Notes: generated by a model from the letters alone, not told the origin. 64,000 nt of DNA from Ligilactobacillus araffinosus DSM 20653 (GCF_001435375.1 NZ_AYYZ01000025.1:62001-126000); one strand, 5' to 3'; positions 1 to 10,060 are shown, counted from the stretch's first letter. Numbers and translations are program-made.

Positions 1-874
1 GACAAAGCTGTCGCAGATACGTTGCCGAATCAATTCCATCCGGTGTTTTATAATGCGGTAATTGCGTTGGCAGAAATTCAAGGTTGATTTGAATTTGATC
101 AACCAGGTCACATGCTGTTTGCCAACAGTCTTCAAGACCAGACTGGGCAAATTCTTGGTGCAATTCTTCACTTGATTTAAGGTAGTCTTCACCTTTGATT
201 GGGGATGCAAGCTGTTCCGGCATTAATTTTGCATTTGTTCCAATCGCATTTAAAACTTGCAGATCAAATGCTTCTTCGGGATGAAGGTATTTAACAGGTT
301 CATTTGCGATCAATCGAATTCGAGCCTGATTTTGAAGCTGACGCAAACCGTAAACTAAGTCATCGTCCATTTGCGGGTTAACGCTTAAATAAACATCTTC
401 AGGCCGCCAAAACTGCAATAACTGCTTTACAAAATCTGCCGCGACTTCAAAATCATGATTGCGGATTCCTGCAAAGACCGGTGATTTCTCAGTAATGATC
501 ACCTTTAGATCTTGTGTGAGCGCTTGAATTTGATCAAGCGCTAATGGTCCTTCACCTGCTTCATACCCGTCTACCGTCATTTTGGTCGACGAGATCTTCA
601 TTAAATTTTGATAGCCGTTCTTATTTTGCGCTAATAAAATTATTTCCTGAGGATCAGTTCCCTTACCGTTCAATTGTAATGTTAATCCGATCAACGGCTT
701 AATTCCGGCTTTTTGGCAGGCATGATAAAAATCAAGCACGCCGTACATTACATTAATATCCGTTAGTGCCAATGCCTGATAACCAAGTTCTTTCCCGCGG
801 TTAACATATTCATCGATTTTTAATGTACTCTGCAACAAACTGTAACTGCTGATCACTTGTAATGGACTAAACAT
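1..874 (-). CDS. dnaE: DNA polymerase III alpha subunit DnaE, N-terminal part (runs off the left edge)
   Basis: About 291 codons of the 5' end are present; the rest lies beyond base 1. The translation starts MFSPLQVISSYSLLQST and continues with GYQALALTDINVMYG and GIKPLIGL, the usual start of the PHP domain of Gram-positive DnaE. DnaE works at the replication fork beside PolC and extends lagging-strand primers. The ATG at 874 is preceded by a modest AAAGGCG Shine-Dalgarno. Visible oddity: the metal-binding HxH of an active PHP domain is replaced by QVI, so this PHP domain is probably not catalytic, as I recall for other lactobacilli. The coding identity is secure; the partial length is due to the window edge. 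Confidence 0.93.
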   Translation of the reverse strand, partial: MFSPLQVISSYSLLQSTLKIDEYVNRGKELGYQALALTDINVMYGVLDFYHACQKAGIKPLIGLTLQLNGKGTDPQEIILLAQNKNGYQNLMKISSTKMTVDGYEAGEGPLALDQIQALTQDLKVIITEKSPVFAGIRNHDFEVAADFVKQLLQFWRPEDVYLSVNPQMDDDLVYGLRQLQNQARIRLIANEPVKYLHPEEAFDLQVLNAIGTNAKLMPEQLASPIKGEDYLKSSEELHQEFAQSGLEDCWQTACDLVDQIQINLEFLPTQLPHYKTPDGIDSATYLRQLC

Positions 875-994
875 CACAATCGCCTTTCTATCTTTGTTAT
901 CCTCATTATATCAGATTCAATAAGATTCTTTTAAAGAACGATTTGAAAAATTTATCAAACTATACTAGACTACAAGTAAAGAGGTGTTGTTAAC

Positions 995-1192
995 ATGTTA
1001 AAACAACTTACAATTCTCTTTTGGTGCGCAATTTATGGTGAAGTATTTGGATACATTATTTCCGCTTTGAACGGTGCTCCGTTCAACTTTGTAACAAGCG
1101 GTTTGATCCCAATGATTGCCGGCTGGATCTTAATTAATTTTGTATCGATGTTTCTTAAAGCACCAAACGCCAAAGAAGAAAATAAAAAGTAA
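995..1192 (+). CDS. small membrane protein, DUF2929-like (YjzD family)
   Basis: A 65-residue protein with two hydrophobic helices (about residues 3-24 and 32-54) and a charged C-terminal tail ending KEENKK, so probably a small integral membrane protein. Length and layout, and the position next to dnaE, match DUF2929/YjzD proteins of lactobacilli; function is unknown. The ATG has a good AGAGGTG Shine-Dalgarno 8 bases upstream. It is divergent from dnaE and the intergenic gap is short, so the two share a promoter region. A terminator-like hairpin follows directly. Confidence 0.65.
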   Translation: MLKQLTILFWCAIYGEVFGYIISALNGAPFNFVTSGLIPMIAGWILINFVSMFLKAPNAKEENKK

Positions 1193-1226
1193 AGGCTGCG
1201 TTGAATCCGCAACCTTTATTTTTATA
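1193..1226 (+). terminator. intrinsic terminator after the DUF2929-like gene
   Basis: AAAGGCTGCG and CGCAACCTTT form a 10-bp stem with one mismatch (a G-U pair if read on the minus strand), loop of about 7, followed by ATTTTTAT. It begins at the stop codon of the small gene. Confidence 0.6.
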
Positions 1227-1255
1227 AAAAATTACTAAATTATCAAACTAATAAA

Positions 1256-1436
1256 TTGATTTTTAAAATTATTTATGTAAAATAAAAATGCGCAATCGAT
1301 TACACTAAATTCCTCTCTTATTAACTTTATTTTCCTAAGTATCTCTTCCAGTACTTAATAGATACTTGCTCTTACTCATTAAAAACCTATATAACATAAG
1401 AGAGTTATGAGAAGTTCGCAATGAACTTCTTTTTTG
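1256..1436 (+). ncRNA. candidate structured small RNA with own promoter and terminator
   Basis: The gap from 1227 to 1582 has no convincing reading frame but is not featureless. On the plus strand a possible promoter TTGATT (1256-1261), 16-nt spacer, TAAAAT (1278-1283) precedes three nested inverted repeats: CTCTCTTA 1313-1320 pairs with TAAGAGAG 1397-1404; inside it AAGTATCT 1337-1344 pairs with AGATACTT 1360-1367; then GAAGTTC 1411-1417 pairs with GAACTTC 1423-1429 followed by T6. This is the layout of an RNA of about 145 nt ending in an intrinsic terminator. I do not recognise the family. It lacks the T-box AGGGUGG motif and known riboswitch cores. It may instead be a leftover leader. Confidence 0.4.
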
Positions 1437-1582
1437 TTTGATTTAATTTTCTGATACTTTTAATAACATTCAATCTAATCTTAAATTTAGTACATCAGCA
1501 TTATTAAATAATTTTTCAACATATTGCATACTTTCTAAAATTTAATAACTCCAACCTTAATCTCATTTTCAATTTAAACGGA

Positions 1583-1616
1583 AAACAAAAAAAGGATAAG
1601 TTTATTACTTATCCTT
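1583..1616 (-). terminator. terminator of clpB
   Basis: AAGGATAAG (1592-1600) pairs perfectly with CTTATCCTT (1608-1616), loop of 7; read on the minus strand it is followed by a run of seven T. It lies 20 bases past the clpB stop. Confidence 0.85.
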
Positions 1617-1636
1617 CTTTCTAAATTAAATTCTAA

Positions 1637-4240
1637 TTATTCCGTCTTTTTATCCTCAGCCTTAAATACTAAATTATCTTTTGCCCCCAAATCTATCGTA
1701 ACTACACTATGAGGCATTACCTTGCCAGCAATAATCTCCTTAGCCAATGGCGTTTCCACGTGGGTCGTAATGAAACGTTGCAATGGTCGGGCCCCATATG
1801 CTGGATCGTAGCCTTCCTTGGCGATCCACTTCCGTGCGTTATCATTGATCTTCAATTCAATTTCTTGTGAACTTAAGCGCGCTGATAACTGGCCGATAAA
1901 CTTATCAACAATCTTCTCAATGGCGTCAAAGGTCAGTGGACTGAACGTAATAATATCATCAATTCGGTTCAAGAATTCAGGCTTAAAGTGAGCTTGAGCC
2001 AGTTTCATGACCTGTTCTTTGGTTTCAGGCGAAATGACGCCGTCTTCCTTAACATTATCCAATAAAATTTCAGATCCGAGATTGGACGTCATAATCAAAA
2101 TCGTGTTTTTAAAGTCAACCGTCCGCCCTTGACCGTCTGTCAATCGCCCGTCATCTAGGACTTGAAGCAAAATGTTAAAGACGTCCGGATGAGCCTTTTC
2201 AATTTCATCAAACAAAACGATCGTGTATGGGTTACGCCGAACCGCTTCAGTCAACTGGCCGCCTTCTTCATAGCCGATATAGCCAGGAGCCGCTCCAACA
2301 AGGCGTGATACCGAAGCCTTTTCCATGTATTCACTCATGTCGATCCGCACCATGTGCTTTTCAGAATCAAATAAATTCTCTGCAAGTGCCTTGGCAAGTT
2401 CAGTCTTCCCAACCCCGGTTGGTCCAAGGAACATAAATGATCCTAATGGCTTTGATGGATCTTGCAAGCCGGCCCTGGAACGCAAAACGGCATTCGCAAC
2501 AGCATCTACGGCTTCATCTTGACCAATGACCCGTTTGTGCAAACTATCAGCCAAGTGCAACAGCTTTTCGCGTTCTCCTTGAACTAATTTAGCAACCGGA
2601 ATCCCTGTTTCTCGACTAACAACTGCTGCAATTTCATTTTCGGTAACGGATTCTTCAACCAACCATTCATCTGGTCGATCTGATTTTTCAAGGTCTTGTA
2701 ATTCCTTCTCCAATGTTGGAATCGTCCCGTGTTGTAACTTTGCAGCCTTTTCCAAATCATAATTGCTTTCCGCATTTTCCAACTCATGCTTAGCTTTATC
2801 CAATTCAGCCTTTTTGTCACTGACCTTTTGAATATCAGTCTTTTCGTTTTCCCACTTCAATTTCAACTGGTTGACCTTTTCACGGGTATCAGCTAATTCC
2901 TTTTGAAGTTCTGCCAAGCGTTTCTTCGAAGCACTATCAGTTTCCTTCTTCAACGCTGCCTCTTCAACTTCCTGCCGCATTAATTGACGAGTTGCCTGAT
3001 CAAGTTCATTTGGCATCGAATTCATTTCCACTTGAATTTCAGCACAGGCTTCGTCGACTAAATCGATAGCCTTATCCGGCAAGTAACGGTCTGTAATATA
3101 CCGGTTCGATAGTGTTGCGGCTGCCACCAGTGCATTATCATGGATTCGAACTCCATGGTGAATTTCATATCGTTCCTTCAAGCCCCGTAAAATCGAAATG
3201 GTGTCTTCAACAGAGGGTTCCTTGACGAGCACCTTTTGGAATCGCCGTTCAAGCGCCTTATCCTTTTCAACGTATTCCCGATATTCGTCCAAGGTCGTTG
3301 CGCCAATCAAATGCAGTTCCCCCCGCGCAAGCATCGGCTTCAATAAATTACCGGCATCCATGCTGCCTTCGGTTTTACCAGCGCCAACAATATTATGAAT
3401 TTCATCAATAAAGAGGATAATTTGGCCTTCACTCTTTTGAACTTCCTTTAATACTGCCTTTAACCGTTCTTCAAATTCACCGCGATATTTCGCCCCTGCA
3501 ATCAGTGATCCCATATCAAGAGAAAAAATCGTCTTATTCTTTAAATTTTCCGGCACATCGTTTTTGGCAATTCGTTGAGCTAGGCCTTCAACGATCGCCG
3601 TTTTCCCAACACCGGGTTCCCCAATCAAGACCGGATTATTTTTGCTTTTCCGTGAAAGGATCCGAATCACATCGCGAATTTCATCATCACGACCGATGAT
3701 TGGATCTTGTTTGCCACTACGGGCCTGCTTTACTAAATCAACCCCATATTTTTCAAGGGCCTTATATTGTTCTTCTTGATTTTTACTTGTCACGTGCTCA
3801 CCGCCTCGTAAATCATCAATAATTTCTTTTAATTTTTCCTTTGTAACGCCATGATTTTCAAGAAAAAGTTTAAATGGATTATACTGTAGATCCATTAACG
3901 CTAAAATCAATGTATCAATGGCAACAAATTCATCACCAAGTTGCTTTTTCAATTCATCTGCTTTTTGCATTAATTGGAAAAGATTTTGACTTAAAGTCTG
4001 ACCATATTGAACGTTGCCTTCAATTGAAGAAATTTGATCAATTTCGTGATCAAGTTCTTGATTGACTTCCTTTAAGTTCAATCCTGCCTTTTGATAAATA
4101 TCTTCGCCTAAATTTCCCGGTTGAACCAGATACTTAAACAAATGCGGAATATCGATTTCCTGATGATGACGGGTAATCGCAATTTGTTGCGCTTCCGCAA
4201 TCGCATCTTGGACTGCTTGGGTAATACTGTCATTATTCAT
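1637..4240 (-). CDS. clpB: ATP-dependent disaggregase ClpB
   Basis: An 867-residue ClpB, of normal family length. Layout: N-terminal Clp repeat domain (about 1-145), AAA+ domain 1 with Walker A GEPGVGKT near residues 207-214, the long coiled-coil M domain (about 400-520) that distinguishes ClpB from ClpC, and AAA+ domain 2 with GPTGVGKT and [13 protein letters not shown]. With DnaK-DnaJ-GrpE, encoded just downstream, it threads protein aggregates through its central pore in the cytoplasm. Start choice: the open frame also has an upstream GTG at 4249, but TTGGAG overlaps that codon and sits 8 bases before the ATG at 4240, so I use the ATG. I saw no CtsR heptad repeat or CIRCE in the leader, so its heat-shock control is not evident here. 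Confidence 0.97.
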   Translation of the reverse strand: MNNDSITQAVQDAIAEAQQIAITRHHQEIDIPHLFKYLVQPGNLGEDIYQKAGLNLKEVNQELDHEIDQISSIEGNVQYGQTLSQNLFQLMQKADELKKQLGDEFVAIDTLILALMDLQYNPFKLFLENHGVTKEKLKEIIDDLRGGEHVTSKNQEEQYKALEKYGVDLVKQARSGKQDPIIGRDDEIRDVIRILSRKSKNNPVLIGEPGVGKTAIVEGLAQRIAKNDVPENLKNKTIFSLDMGSLIAGAKYRGEFEERLKAVLKEVQKSEGQIILFIDEIHNIVGAGKTEGSMDAGNLLKPMLARGELHLIGATTLDEYREYVEKDKALERRFQKVLVKEPSVEDTISILRGLKERYEIHHGVRIHDNALVAAATLSNRYITDRYLPDKAIDLVDEACAEIQVEMNSMPNELDQATRQLMRQEVEEAALKKETDSASKKRLAELQKELADTREKVNQLKLKWENEKTDIQKVSDKKAELDKAKHELENAESNYDLEKAAKLQHGTIPTLEKELQDLEKSDRPDEWLVEESVTENEIAAVVSRETGIPVAKLVQGEREKLLHLADSLHKRVIGQDEAVDAVANAVLRSRAGLQDPSKPLGSFMFLGPTGVGKTELAKALAENLFDSEKHMVRIDMSEYMEKASVSRLVGAAPGYIGYEEGGQLTEAVRRNPYTIVLFDEIEKAHPDVFNILLQVLDDGRLTDGQGRTVDFKNTILIMTSNLGSEILLDNVKEDGVISPETKEQVMKLAQAHFKPEFLNRIDDIITFSPLTFDAIEKIVDKFIGQLSARLSSQEIELKINDNARKWIAKEGYDPAYGARPLQRFITTHVETPLAKEIIAGKVMPHSVVTIDLGAKDNLVFKAEDKKTE

Positions 4241-4291
4241 TTGCTTCACTCCAATCGTTAATGTAGTTAAAATAACTTTCTATGTTAAATT

Positions 4292-4319
4292 TTGCGAATT
4301 TTAATTTCTATGCTATAAT
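4292..4319 (+). promoter_or_regulatory. putative promoter of the TauE-type permease gene
   Basis: TTGCGA (4292-4297), 16-nt spacer, perfect TATAAT (4314-4319) preceded by an extended -10 TGC. It is back to back with the clpB promoter. Confidence 0.6.
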
Positions 4320-4326
4320 CTTACAA
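4298..4326 (-). promoter_or_regulatory. putative clpB promoter
   Basis: On the minus strand TTGTAA (4326-4321), 17-nt spacer, TAAAAT (4303-4298), about 60 bases before the clpB ATG. It overlaps the opposite-facing permease promoter. Only the box match supports it. Confidence 0.45.
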
Positions 4327-4351
4327 TTAGTAAGTGATAGGTGGTAGTTTT

Positions 4352-5086
4352 ATGATTTTGAGTTATTTAATACTTGCAATCATTGTTTTTATTGCTGCCC
4401 TTGTTCAAAGTACCAGCGGATTTGGCTTTGGAATCATCTTCATGGCCATCATGCCACTGATCTTACCTTACAAGGAATGCAACGTTTTAACCTTAGCGAC
4501 CGTCCTTTGCTTACAAACTTATACTGTCATTAAGTTTCACCGACACATCAACTATCGGATGGTGATTGTTCCGGCAATTGCCGCTTTGATTTTCGGAAGC
4601 ATTGGCGTACACTTGATGATCAGTATGAGTGGAACCGCAATGAACTTTGTTTTAGGAATCTTTCTTTGGGGACTTGCATTTTACTTAATTTTTCTTGCAA
4701 GCCGAGTTCATCTTAAGAAAAATCCGATTACCGGATTCTTTGCCGGTTCCTTCGGTGGTTTTATGGATGGAATGTTCGCCATTGGGGGACCACCAATGGT
4801 TGCCTACTTCGACTCGGTCATGAACGACCCGATCGAATACCAGGCAACTTTGCAGCTTTACTTTATGATCACAACTGTGAATGTCCTATTTAATAATATT
4901 ATTTGCGGAAACTTCACTGCTAAGTTAGTTGCACCCCTTTCAATTTCAATCGTTTGCTGCTTAATCGGTACAACATTGGGAATGCACTTTACGCAGAAAA
5001 TTTCGATGAAGCTTGTTCGTAAATTAGCATACACTGTAATGTTACTTGCAGGTGCATATCACATTATCAAAGGATTCATCGGTTAA
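4352..5086 (+). CDS. TauE/SafE-family sulfite exporter-like membrane permease
   Basis: A 244-residue hydrophobic protein with about 7-8 membrane helices. It has the family hallmarks: an N-terminal STSGFGFG stretch after the first helix and the pseudo-repeat GSFGGFMDGMFAIGGPPMV in the second half. Members move small organic or sulfur-containing anions across the cytoplasmic membrane; the substrate cannot be read from sequence. Start: the frame opens at a GTG (4334), but AGGTGG lies 7 bases before the ATG at 4352, so the ATG is the better start. It is one of the few plus-strand genes and forms a single-gene unit with its own promoter and terminator. Confidence 0.85.
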   Translation: MILSYLILAIIVFIAALVQSTSGFGFGIIFMAIMPLILPYKECNVLTLATVLCLQTYTVIKFHRHINYRMVIVPAIAALIFGSIGVHLMISMSGTAMNFVLGIFLWGLAFYLIFLASRVHLKKNPITGFFAGSFGGFMDGMFAIGGPPMVAYFDSVMNDPIEYQATLQLYFMITTVNVLFNNIICGNFTAKLVAPLSISIVCCLIGTTLGMHFTQKISMKLVRKLAYTVMLLAGAYHIIKGFIG

Positions 5087-5104
5087 AAACAATGATTACA
5101 AAAT

Positions 5105-5137
5105 GAGGATGTGGCAGAAGTCACATCCTCTTTATTT
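5105..5137 (+). terminator. terminator of the permease gene
   Basis: GAGGATGTG (5105-5113) pairs with CACATCCTC (5122-5130), 9 bp, loop of about 8, followed by TTTATTT. Confidence 0.8.
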
Positions 5138-5207
5138 ATCTGCATAATTGAGTTCCAAAACAAACGAACTTCCAAGTAGCTCGGTTTTACTGTTTTGTCA
5201 CTCCTAC

Positions 5208-6335
5208 CTAAAATTTATCTTTTAACTTGTCAAAGAACCCTTCATTGACTTTTTCATTTGATGCTTTCGCATATAACTTCAAAGCTTCACGCTGACCTTT
5301 GTTTAGCTTCTTTGGAATCTGAACATGAACGGTAACTTTTTCATCGCCGTTACCTGAACCACGCAATTTTGGTGCTCCTTTACCTTTCAACCGGAAAGTC
5401 GTTCCTGATTGTGTTCCGGCCGGAATAGTTAATTTTACATCGCCATGTACAGTTTTAACTTGAATGTCCGAACCAAGCGTTGCTTGAACAAAACTGATCG
5501 GTTGATCAAGGTAGATCTCAGCGCCGTCACGTTTAAATATCTTGCTTGAAGCAACACTAAAGATGATAAACAGATCACCGTAAGGACCACCGTTATATCC
5601 AGCCTCACCTTGACCTTGCAAACGCATTTGATTGCCGTCTTCCACTCCAGCAGGAACAGTTACTTCAACCGCATGTTTTTCACTTACCCGGCCAGTTCCA
5701 TGACATGTTGGGCATTTTTCCTTGATTTCTTTTCCGGTTCCGTGACAAACATCACATTCTTGTTGGGTCATCATACGGCCAAGCGGCGTTTGTCGTTCAA
5801 CTTGAATAACTCCCCGCCCGTGACATTTTGAACATGTAACCGGCGATGTCCCTGGTTTAGCCCCAGAACCATTACAGTTCTTGCAGACGGCTTCCCGATT
5901 GTATTCAATTTCGGTCTTCTTGCCAAAGATTGCTTCTTCAAAAGTCAAATGCATTTCATACTGTAAATCTCGACCTTGCCGTGGAGCATTTTGATTTCGA
6001 GCACTGCCGCCCCCAAAAAATGAACCAAAAATATCTTCAAAGCCACCGGCGCCGCCGAAATTACTGAAACCGCCAAAGTCTCCGTAACCACCGGCACCGC
6101 CGCTCCCAAATCCTTGATCGCCAGTTGTTCCAAACTGATCGTATTGAGCTTTTTTTTGCGGATCACTTAAAATTTCATAAGCTTCGTTAACATCTTTAAA
6201 TTTTTCTTCGGCTCCTGGTTCATGGTTCAAATCAGGGTGATATTTCTTTGAAAGTTTTCGATAAGCTTTTTTGATTTCAGCATCAGACGCATCTTTGCTG
6301 ATACCTAAAACCTCATATGGGTCTTTTTGAGCCAT
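5208..6335 (-). CDS. dnaJ: chaperone DnaJ (Hsp40)
   Basis: A 375-residue type I DnaJ. It has the J domain with HPD at residues 33-35, which triggers DnaK ATP hydrolysis, a glycine/phenylalanine-rich linker (about 75-112), four zinc-binding CxxCxGxG repeats ([32 protein letters not shown]) and the C-terminal substrate-binding domains. It delivers unfolded clients to DnaK in the cytoplasm. It is last in the hrcA-grpE-dnaK-dnaJ operon and is separated from dnaK by a strong hairpin, so its expression is probably lower than that of dnaK. Confidence 0.98.
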   Translation of the reverse strand: MAQKDPYEVLGISKDASDAEIKKAYRKLSKKYHPDLNHEPGAEEKFKDVNEAYEILSDPQKKAQYDQFGTTGDQGFGSGGAGGYGDFGGFSNFGGAGGFEDIFGSFFGGGSARNQNAPRQGRDLQYEMHLTFEEAIFGKKTEIEYNREAVCKNCNGSGAKPGTSPVTCSKCHGRGVIQVERQTPLGRMMTQQECDVCHGTGKEIKEKCPTCHGTGRVSEKHAVEVTVPAGVEDGNQMRLQGQGEAGYNGGPYGDLFIIFSVASSKIFKRDGAEIYLDQPISFVQATLGSDIQVKTVHGDVKLTIPAGTQSGTTFRLKGKGAPKLRGSGNGDEKVTVHVQIPKKLNKGQREALKLYAKASNEKVNEGFFDKLKDKF

Positions 6336-6384
6336 TGTTTTCCTCCAACTTTTTCATAATCTCTGTTTTAACCTACCATTTGTT

Positions 6385-6424
6385 AAAATAAAAAGTCAAA
6401 GACCAAAGCGGACTTTGACTTTTT
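6385..6424 (-). terminator. hairpin/terminator between dnaK and dnaJ
   Basis: AAAAGTCAAAG (6391-6401) pairs perfectly with CTTTGACTTTT (6413-6423), 11 bp, followed on the minus strand by TTTTATTTT. It probably terminates part of the transcription after dnaK or protects the dnaK 3' end; dnaJ lies directly behind. Confidence 0.75.
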
Positions 6425-6441
6425 ATCCGATTAAATGACAA

Positions 6442-8307
6442 TTAGTTCTTGTCATCTGGGTCTACTTCTTTAAAGTCCCCATCAACTGTGTTGTCATCGT
6501 TATTATCGTTTGATGATGCATTACCGGCATTAGCTGCACCGTCAGCGGCACCACCTTGAGCCTGTTGTGCTTGTTGAGCTTGTTGGTATAACTTAACTGA
6601 CATATCTTGAATAAGTTTTGTCAAGTCATCCTTCTTAGCTTTCATATCATCAACATTGTTTGCTTCTTGGGCCTTCTTCAAAGCATCGCGAGCATCTTCG
6701 ATCTTCTTAACTTCATCTTCACCGACTTTGCCTTTGATTTCTTCAAGGGTCTTGTCTGTTTGGAATAATAATTGATCAACTTCGTTCTTAAGATCAACTT
6801 CTTCTTTCCGCTTCTTGTCGGCTGCTTCGTTTTCCTTAGCTTCCTTAACCATACGATCAATTTCTTCATCTGATAATCCTGAAGAACTCTTGATGGTGAT
6901 CTTTTGTTCCTTGTTTGTTCCTAAGTCCTTAGCTGAAACATTTACAATCCCGTTCTTATCGATATCAAATTTAACTTCGATTTGAGGAACACCACGAGGA
7001 GCAGCTGGGATATCTGTTAATTGGAAACGACCCAATGTCTTGTTATCAGCAGCCATTGGACGTTCACCTTGTAATACGTGAATATCAACGGCTGGTTGAT
7101 TATCTGCGGCAGTTGAGAACACTTGTGATTTTGATGTTGGAATTGTTGTATTCCGATCAATCAACTTCGTGAACACACCACCCATTGTTTCGATTCCAAG
7201 TGACAATGGTGTAACATCAAGTAAAACAACGTCCTTAACATCACCAGTGATAACTCCACCTTGGATCGCAGCCCCCAAAGCAACAGCTTCATCAGGGTTA
7301 ACTGATTCATTTGGTGTATGACCAGTTTCGTTCTTAACAAGTTCCTTAACGGCTGGAATCCGAGTTGAACCACCAACTAAGATAACTTCATCAATATCAT
7401 CGTTTGTTAATCCGGCATCCTTCAAAGCGTTTTGAACTGGAATCCGAGTCTTTTCAACTAAGTCATGCGTCAATTCGTTGAATTTAGCACGGGTCAAAGT
7501 TGTTTCCAAGTGTAATGGACCGCTTTCGCCAGCAGCGATAAATGGTAATGAAATTTGAGCTGATGTAACGCCTGATAAGTCTTTCTTTGCCTTTTCAGCA
7601 GCGTCTTTCAACCGTTGCATTGCCATCTTGTCTTGTGAAAGGTCAATTCCATTATCCTTCTTGAAGTTTTCGATCAACCAATTCATGATGGCGTTATCGA
7701 AGTCATCCCCACCAAGATGGGTGTCACCGTTTGTTGAAAGAACTTGGAATACTCCATCACCTAATTCAAGGATTGAAACATCAAACGTCCCACCACCAAG
7801 GTCGTAAACCAAGATTTTTTCATCTTTGTCAGTCTTGTCCAAACCATAAGCTAAGGCTGCGGCAGTTGGTTCGTTGACGATCCGTTCAACTTTCAAACCT
7901 GCAATCTTTCCAGCATCTTTTGTTGCTTGCCGTTGAGCATCGTTAAAATATGCAGGAACAGTGATAACAGCTTGAGTTACCTTTTCGCCAAGGTATGACT
8001 CAGCGTAATCCTTGATGTACTGAAGAATCATTGCTGAAATCTCTTGTGGAGTGTAATCCTTACCATCAACGGTTACCTTGTAACCTTCTTCACCCATATG
8101 ACGCTTGATTGATGAAATCGTATTCGGATTTGTAATTGCTTGCCGCTTTGCAACTTCACCAACTTGAGTTTCACCATCTTTGAATGATACAACTGAAGGT
8201 GTTGTCCGATTTCCTTCAGGATTTGTAATAATCTTTGCTTCTTTACCTTCAAGAACAGCAACTGCTGAGTTTGTTGTTCCTAAGTCAATTCCAATAATCT
8301 TTGACAT
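6442..8307 (-). CDS. dnaK: chaperone DnaK (Hsp70)
   Basis: A 621-residue Hsp70 with nucleotide-binding domain signatures [10 protein letters not shown] at the start, [12 protein letters not shown] and [11 protein letters not shown], then the substrate-binding beta domain and a helical lid. The tail is rich in Q, A, N and D (several QQA repeats, ending EVDPDDKN), normal for lactobacilli. It binds exposed hydrophobic segments in an ATP cycle driven by DnaJ and reset by GrpE. The ATG has an AAAGAGGT Shine-Dalgarno. It is cotranscribed from the CIRCE-controlled hrcA promoter. Confidence 0.99.
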   Translation of the reverse strand: MSKIIGIDLGTTNSAVAVLEGKEAKIITNPEGNRTTPSVVSFKDGETQVGEVAKRQAITNPNTISSIKRHMGEEGYKVTVDGKDYTPQEISAMILQYIKDYAESYLGEKVTQAVITVPAYFNDAQRQATKDAGKIAGLKVERIVNEPTAAALAYGLDKTDKDEKILVYDLGGGTFDVSILELGDGVFQVLSTNGDTHLGGDDFDNAIMNWLIENFKKDNGIDLSQDKMAMQRLKDAAEKAKKDLSGVTSAQISLPFIAAGESGPLHLETTLTRAKFNELTHDLVEKTRIPVQNALKDAGLTNDDIDEVILVGGSTRIPAVKELVKNETGHTPNESVNPDEAVALGAAIQGGVITGDVKDVVLLDVTPLSLGIETMGGVFTKLIDRNTTIPTSKSQVFSTAADNQPAVDIHVLQGERPMAADNKTLGRFQLTDIPAAPRGVPQIEVKFDIDKNGIVNVSAKDLGTNKEQKITIKSSSGLSDEEIDRMVKEAKENEAADKKRKEEVDLKNEVDQLLFQTDKTLEEIKGKVGEDEVKKIEDARDALKKAQEANNVDDMKAKKDDLTKLIQDMSVKLYQQAQQAQQAQGGAADGAANAGNASSNDNNDDNTVDGDFKEVDPDDKN

Positions 8308-8336
8308 TCTAATTAAACCTCTTTCTATTTATTTTA

Positions 8337-8936
8337 TTATTGTGCGACAACGACCATTGCTGGACGTAAAACACGATCTTTGAGCATATAACCATCTTGG
8401 TAAACTTCAACGACGGTTTCAGCTTTTTGTCCCTTTTCAACGGGAACACTTTTAACTGCTTGGTGTTTCGTTGGATCAAATGGCTGATTCAATGCTTCGA
8501 TTTTTGTAATTTCATTATCTTTTAAGGCCTTTTCCATGTCCTTAGCAACCATTTCAATTCCGTGTTTCAATTGAGCTGAAGCTTCATCTTCAACTTCAAT
8601 TTGTAATGCTCGATTAAGATTATCCATCACTGGCAAAATTTCAGTTGCAAGTTTCTGACCTTCATATTTCAATAATTGAGCTTGTTCATTTTTGAACCGC
8701 TTTGTCATATTTTGCATTTCAGCTTCGGCACGAAGATATTTATCTTCCACTTCATCGCACTTAGCTTGCAGATCAGCAAGTTGCTGTTCCAAATCTGATT
8801 GGTTATCAGTTTGTTCATTTGACTCAGCATTTAAATCTTCGACCGCCTTCTTTGAAACATGCTTTTGCTCTTTTTCATCAACATTTAAGTCTTCAGCAGC
8901 CTTCTTATTTGTCCGCTTTTCTTCTTTCTTAACCAA
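8337..8936 (-). CDS. grpE: nucleotide exchange factor GrpE
   Basis: A 199-residue GrpE. A long charged coiled-coil N-terminal part is followed by the conserved core (AEMQNMTKRF, LATEILPVMDNLNRAL) and the C-terminal wing with YQDGYMLKDRVLRPAMV. It releases ADP from DnaK. The best start is an unusual TTG at 8936: AAGGGG lies 7 bases upstream and no ATG follows in frame before the conserved core. The N-terminus carries a near-duplicate stretch (NKKAAEDLN at about 10-18 and SKKAVEDLN at about 28-36), suggesting an internal duplication of about 18 residues. It sits between hrcA and dnaK. Confidence 0.96.
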   Translation of the reverse strand: MVKKEEKRTNKKAAEDLNVDEKEQKHVSKKAVEDLNAESNEQTDNQSDLEQQLADLQAKCDEVEDKYLRAEAEMQNMTKRFKNEQAQLLKYEGQKLATEILPVMDNLNRALQIEVEDEASAQLKHGIEMVAKDMEKALKDNEITKIEALNQPFDPTKHQAVKSVPVEKGQKAETVVEVYQDGYMLKDRVLRPAMVVVAQ

Positions 8937-8952
8937 ATCAACACCCCTTTTC

Positions 8953-9981
8953 CTATTCGTTAAAATTTCGGTAGTAATTGATTAACCGCTTTGATAATTC
9001 ATCCCGGAACGTATCCAACATTCCGATCACCTGCGAATAATGCATATTCGTTGGTCCAAGAATTGCAATTAACCCATGTCCATGATTACCATCATCGTAA
9101 GTTGCAGATACTAAACTGTAATTCAATGCTGAATCATGATCATCATTGATCTTCACAGCAACATCTTCACCATTGCTTTTAACGAGTTTCCGTAAATCAG
9201 TTGGCCGGTCGATCAGTGAATATAACGACTTGACCTTTTCGAGGTCATCATCCTGAACAAAATCCAAAACATTGTGCTTGCCACTGACGTACATGTGTTC
9301 GCGCACTGCTTTATCAAGAATATTGCCAAACGTTTCGATAAAATCATTCGAATCGCGCAAATAACTTGAAACTTGCGGAATGGCTTTGATCAAATGTTCT
9401 GAAACTTCGCTCAACGGTAATCCGACAACTTCTTCGTTGATCAACCGGATCACCGCTTCAAGCTGATCGCCGTGAATATTTTCAGGAATACTGAATATTT
9501 GATTTTCAACGGAACCATCGCTAGTAACCAGTAAAACCATTACCTGCTGATTACCTAATGGAACCAACCGGAAACCTTCGACCACGACGTCATTTGAACA
9601 AGGTTTTAATGAAATCGCAACGTAATTCGTCATCTGTGATAACAGCTGAGCGGACAAAGCAACAATATCATCAACCTTCGCAAACTCATTATTCAATGAT
9701 TTTCGAATCCGACTGACAACGTTACAGTCAAGTTTATCCGGTTCAAGCAAATTATCAACGTAGTAACGATACCCTTCAAGCGACGGAATTCTTCCTGAAC
9801 TTGAATGCTGTTTCATAATAAAACCTTGACGTTCAAGTGCGGCCATCTCATTCCGAATGGTGGCTGAACTTACGTGAATTGGCAATTGTTCTTGCAACTT
9901 TTTAGACCCAATCGGCTGCCCGACATCCGTGTAATTCTGAATAATGGCTTTCAGAATTGACAATTGTCTATCTGTTAACAT
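8953..9981 (-). CDS. hrcA: heat-inducible transcription repressor HrcA
   Basis: A 342-residue HrcA starting MLTDRQLSILKAIIQ. It has an N-terminal winged-helix DNA-binding domain (TIRNEMAALERQGFI, SSGRIPS) and the family's C-terminal ligand and dimerisation domain. It binds CIRCE to repress chaperone genes and loses activity when chaperones are titrated by misfolded proteins. The open frame extends two codons upstream to a TTG, but GAGGTG lies 7 bases before the ATG at 9981, which fits better. As the first gene of the operon, directly under a CIRCE box, it represses itself. Confidence 0.97.
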   Translation of the reverse strand: MLTDRQLSILKAIIQNYTDVGQPIGSKKLQEQLPIHVSSATIRNEMAALERQGFIMKQHSSSGRIPSLEGYRYYVDNLLEPDKLDCNVVSRIRKSLNNEFAKVDDIVALSAQLLSQMTNYVAISLKPCSNDVVVEGFRLVPLGNQQVMVLLVTSDGSVENQIFSIPENIHGDQLEAVIRLINEEVVGLPLSEVSEHLIKAIPQVSSYLRDSNDFIETFGNILDKAVREHMYVSGKHNVLDFVQDDDLEKVKSLYSLIDRPTDLRKLVKSNGEDVAVKINDDHDSALNYSLVSATYDDGNHGHGLIAILGPTNMHYSQVIGMLDTFRDELSKRLINYYRNFNE

Positions 9982-9995
9982 GTACAATCACCTCT

Positions 9996-10022
9996 TTAGC
10001 ACTTAACACCCTCAAGTGCTAA
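9996..10022 (-). promoter_or_regulatory. CIRCE operator (HrcA binding site)
   Basis: TTAGCACTT (9996-10004), 9-nt spacer, AAGTGCTAA (10014-10022). It matches the TTAGCACTC-N9-GAGTGCTAA consensus at 8 of 9 positions in each arm, and the arms are perfectly complementary. It lies between the -10 box and the hrcA Shine-Dalgarno, the classic repressing position. Confidence 0.95.
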
Positions 10023-10031
10023 GTCAATTAT

Positions 10032-10060
10032 ATATTACATAATATCTGTACCTGCGTCAA
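10032..10060 (-). promoter_or_regulatory. sigma-A promoter of the hrcA operon
   Basis: Minus strand TTGACG (10060-10055), 17-nt spacer, TAATAT (10037-10032). This strong vegetative promoter would start transcription just before the CIRCE box. Confidence 0.85.

Noticed and set aside
1193-1636. T-box or riboswitch between the DUF2929-like gene and clpB
   Set aside because: Stems are present but no known riboswitch or T-box core sequence is seen, and the terminator faces away from clpB; kept only as a candidate small RNA.
4241-4330. Possible CtsR operator or CIRCE upstream of clpB
   Set aside because: No GGTCAAA direct repeat and no TTAGCACTC-type inverted repeat is present in the leader.
5591-5598. 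CGTTATAT on the plus strand inside dnaJ
   Set aside because: It lies within a coding region, on the wrong strand, without a T-tract or terminator; a 7-mer is expected by chance a few times in a window this size.
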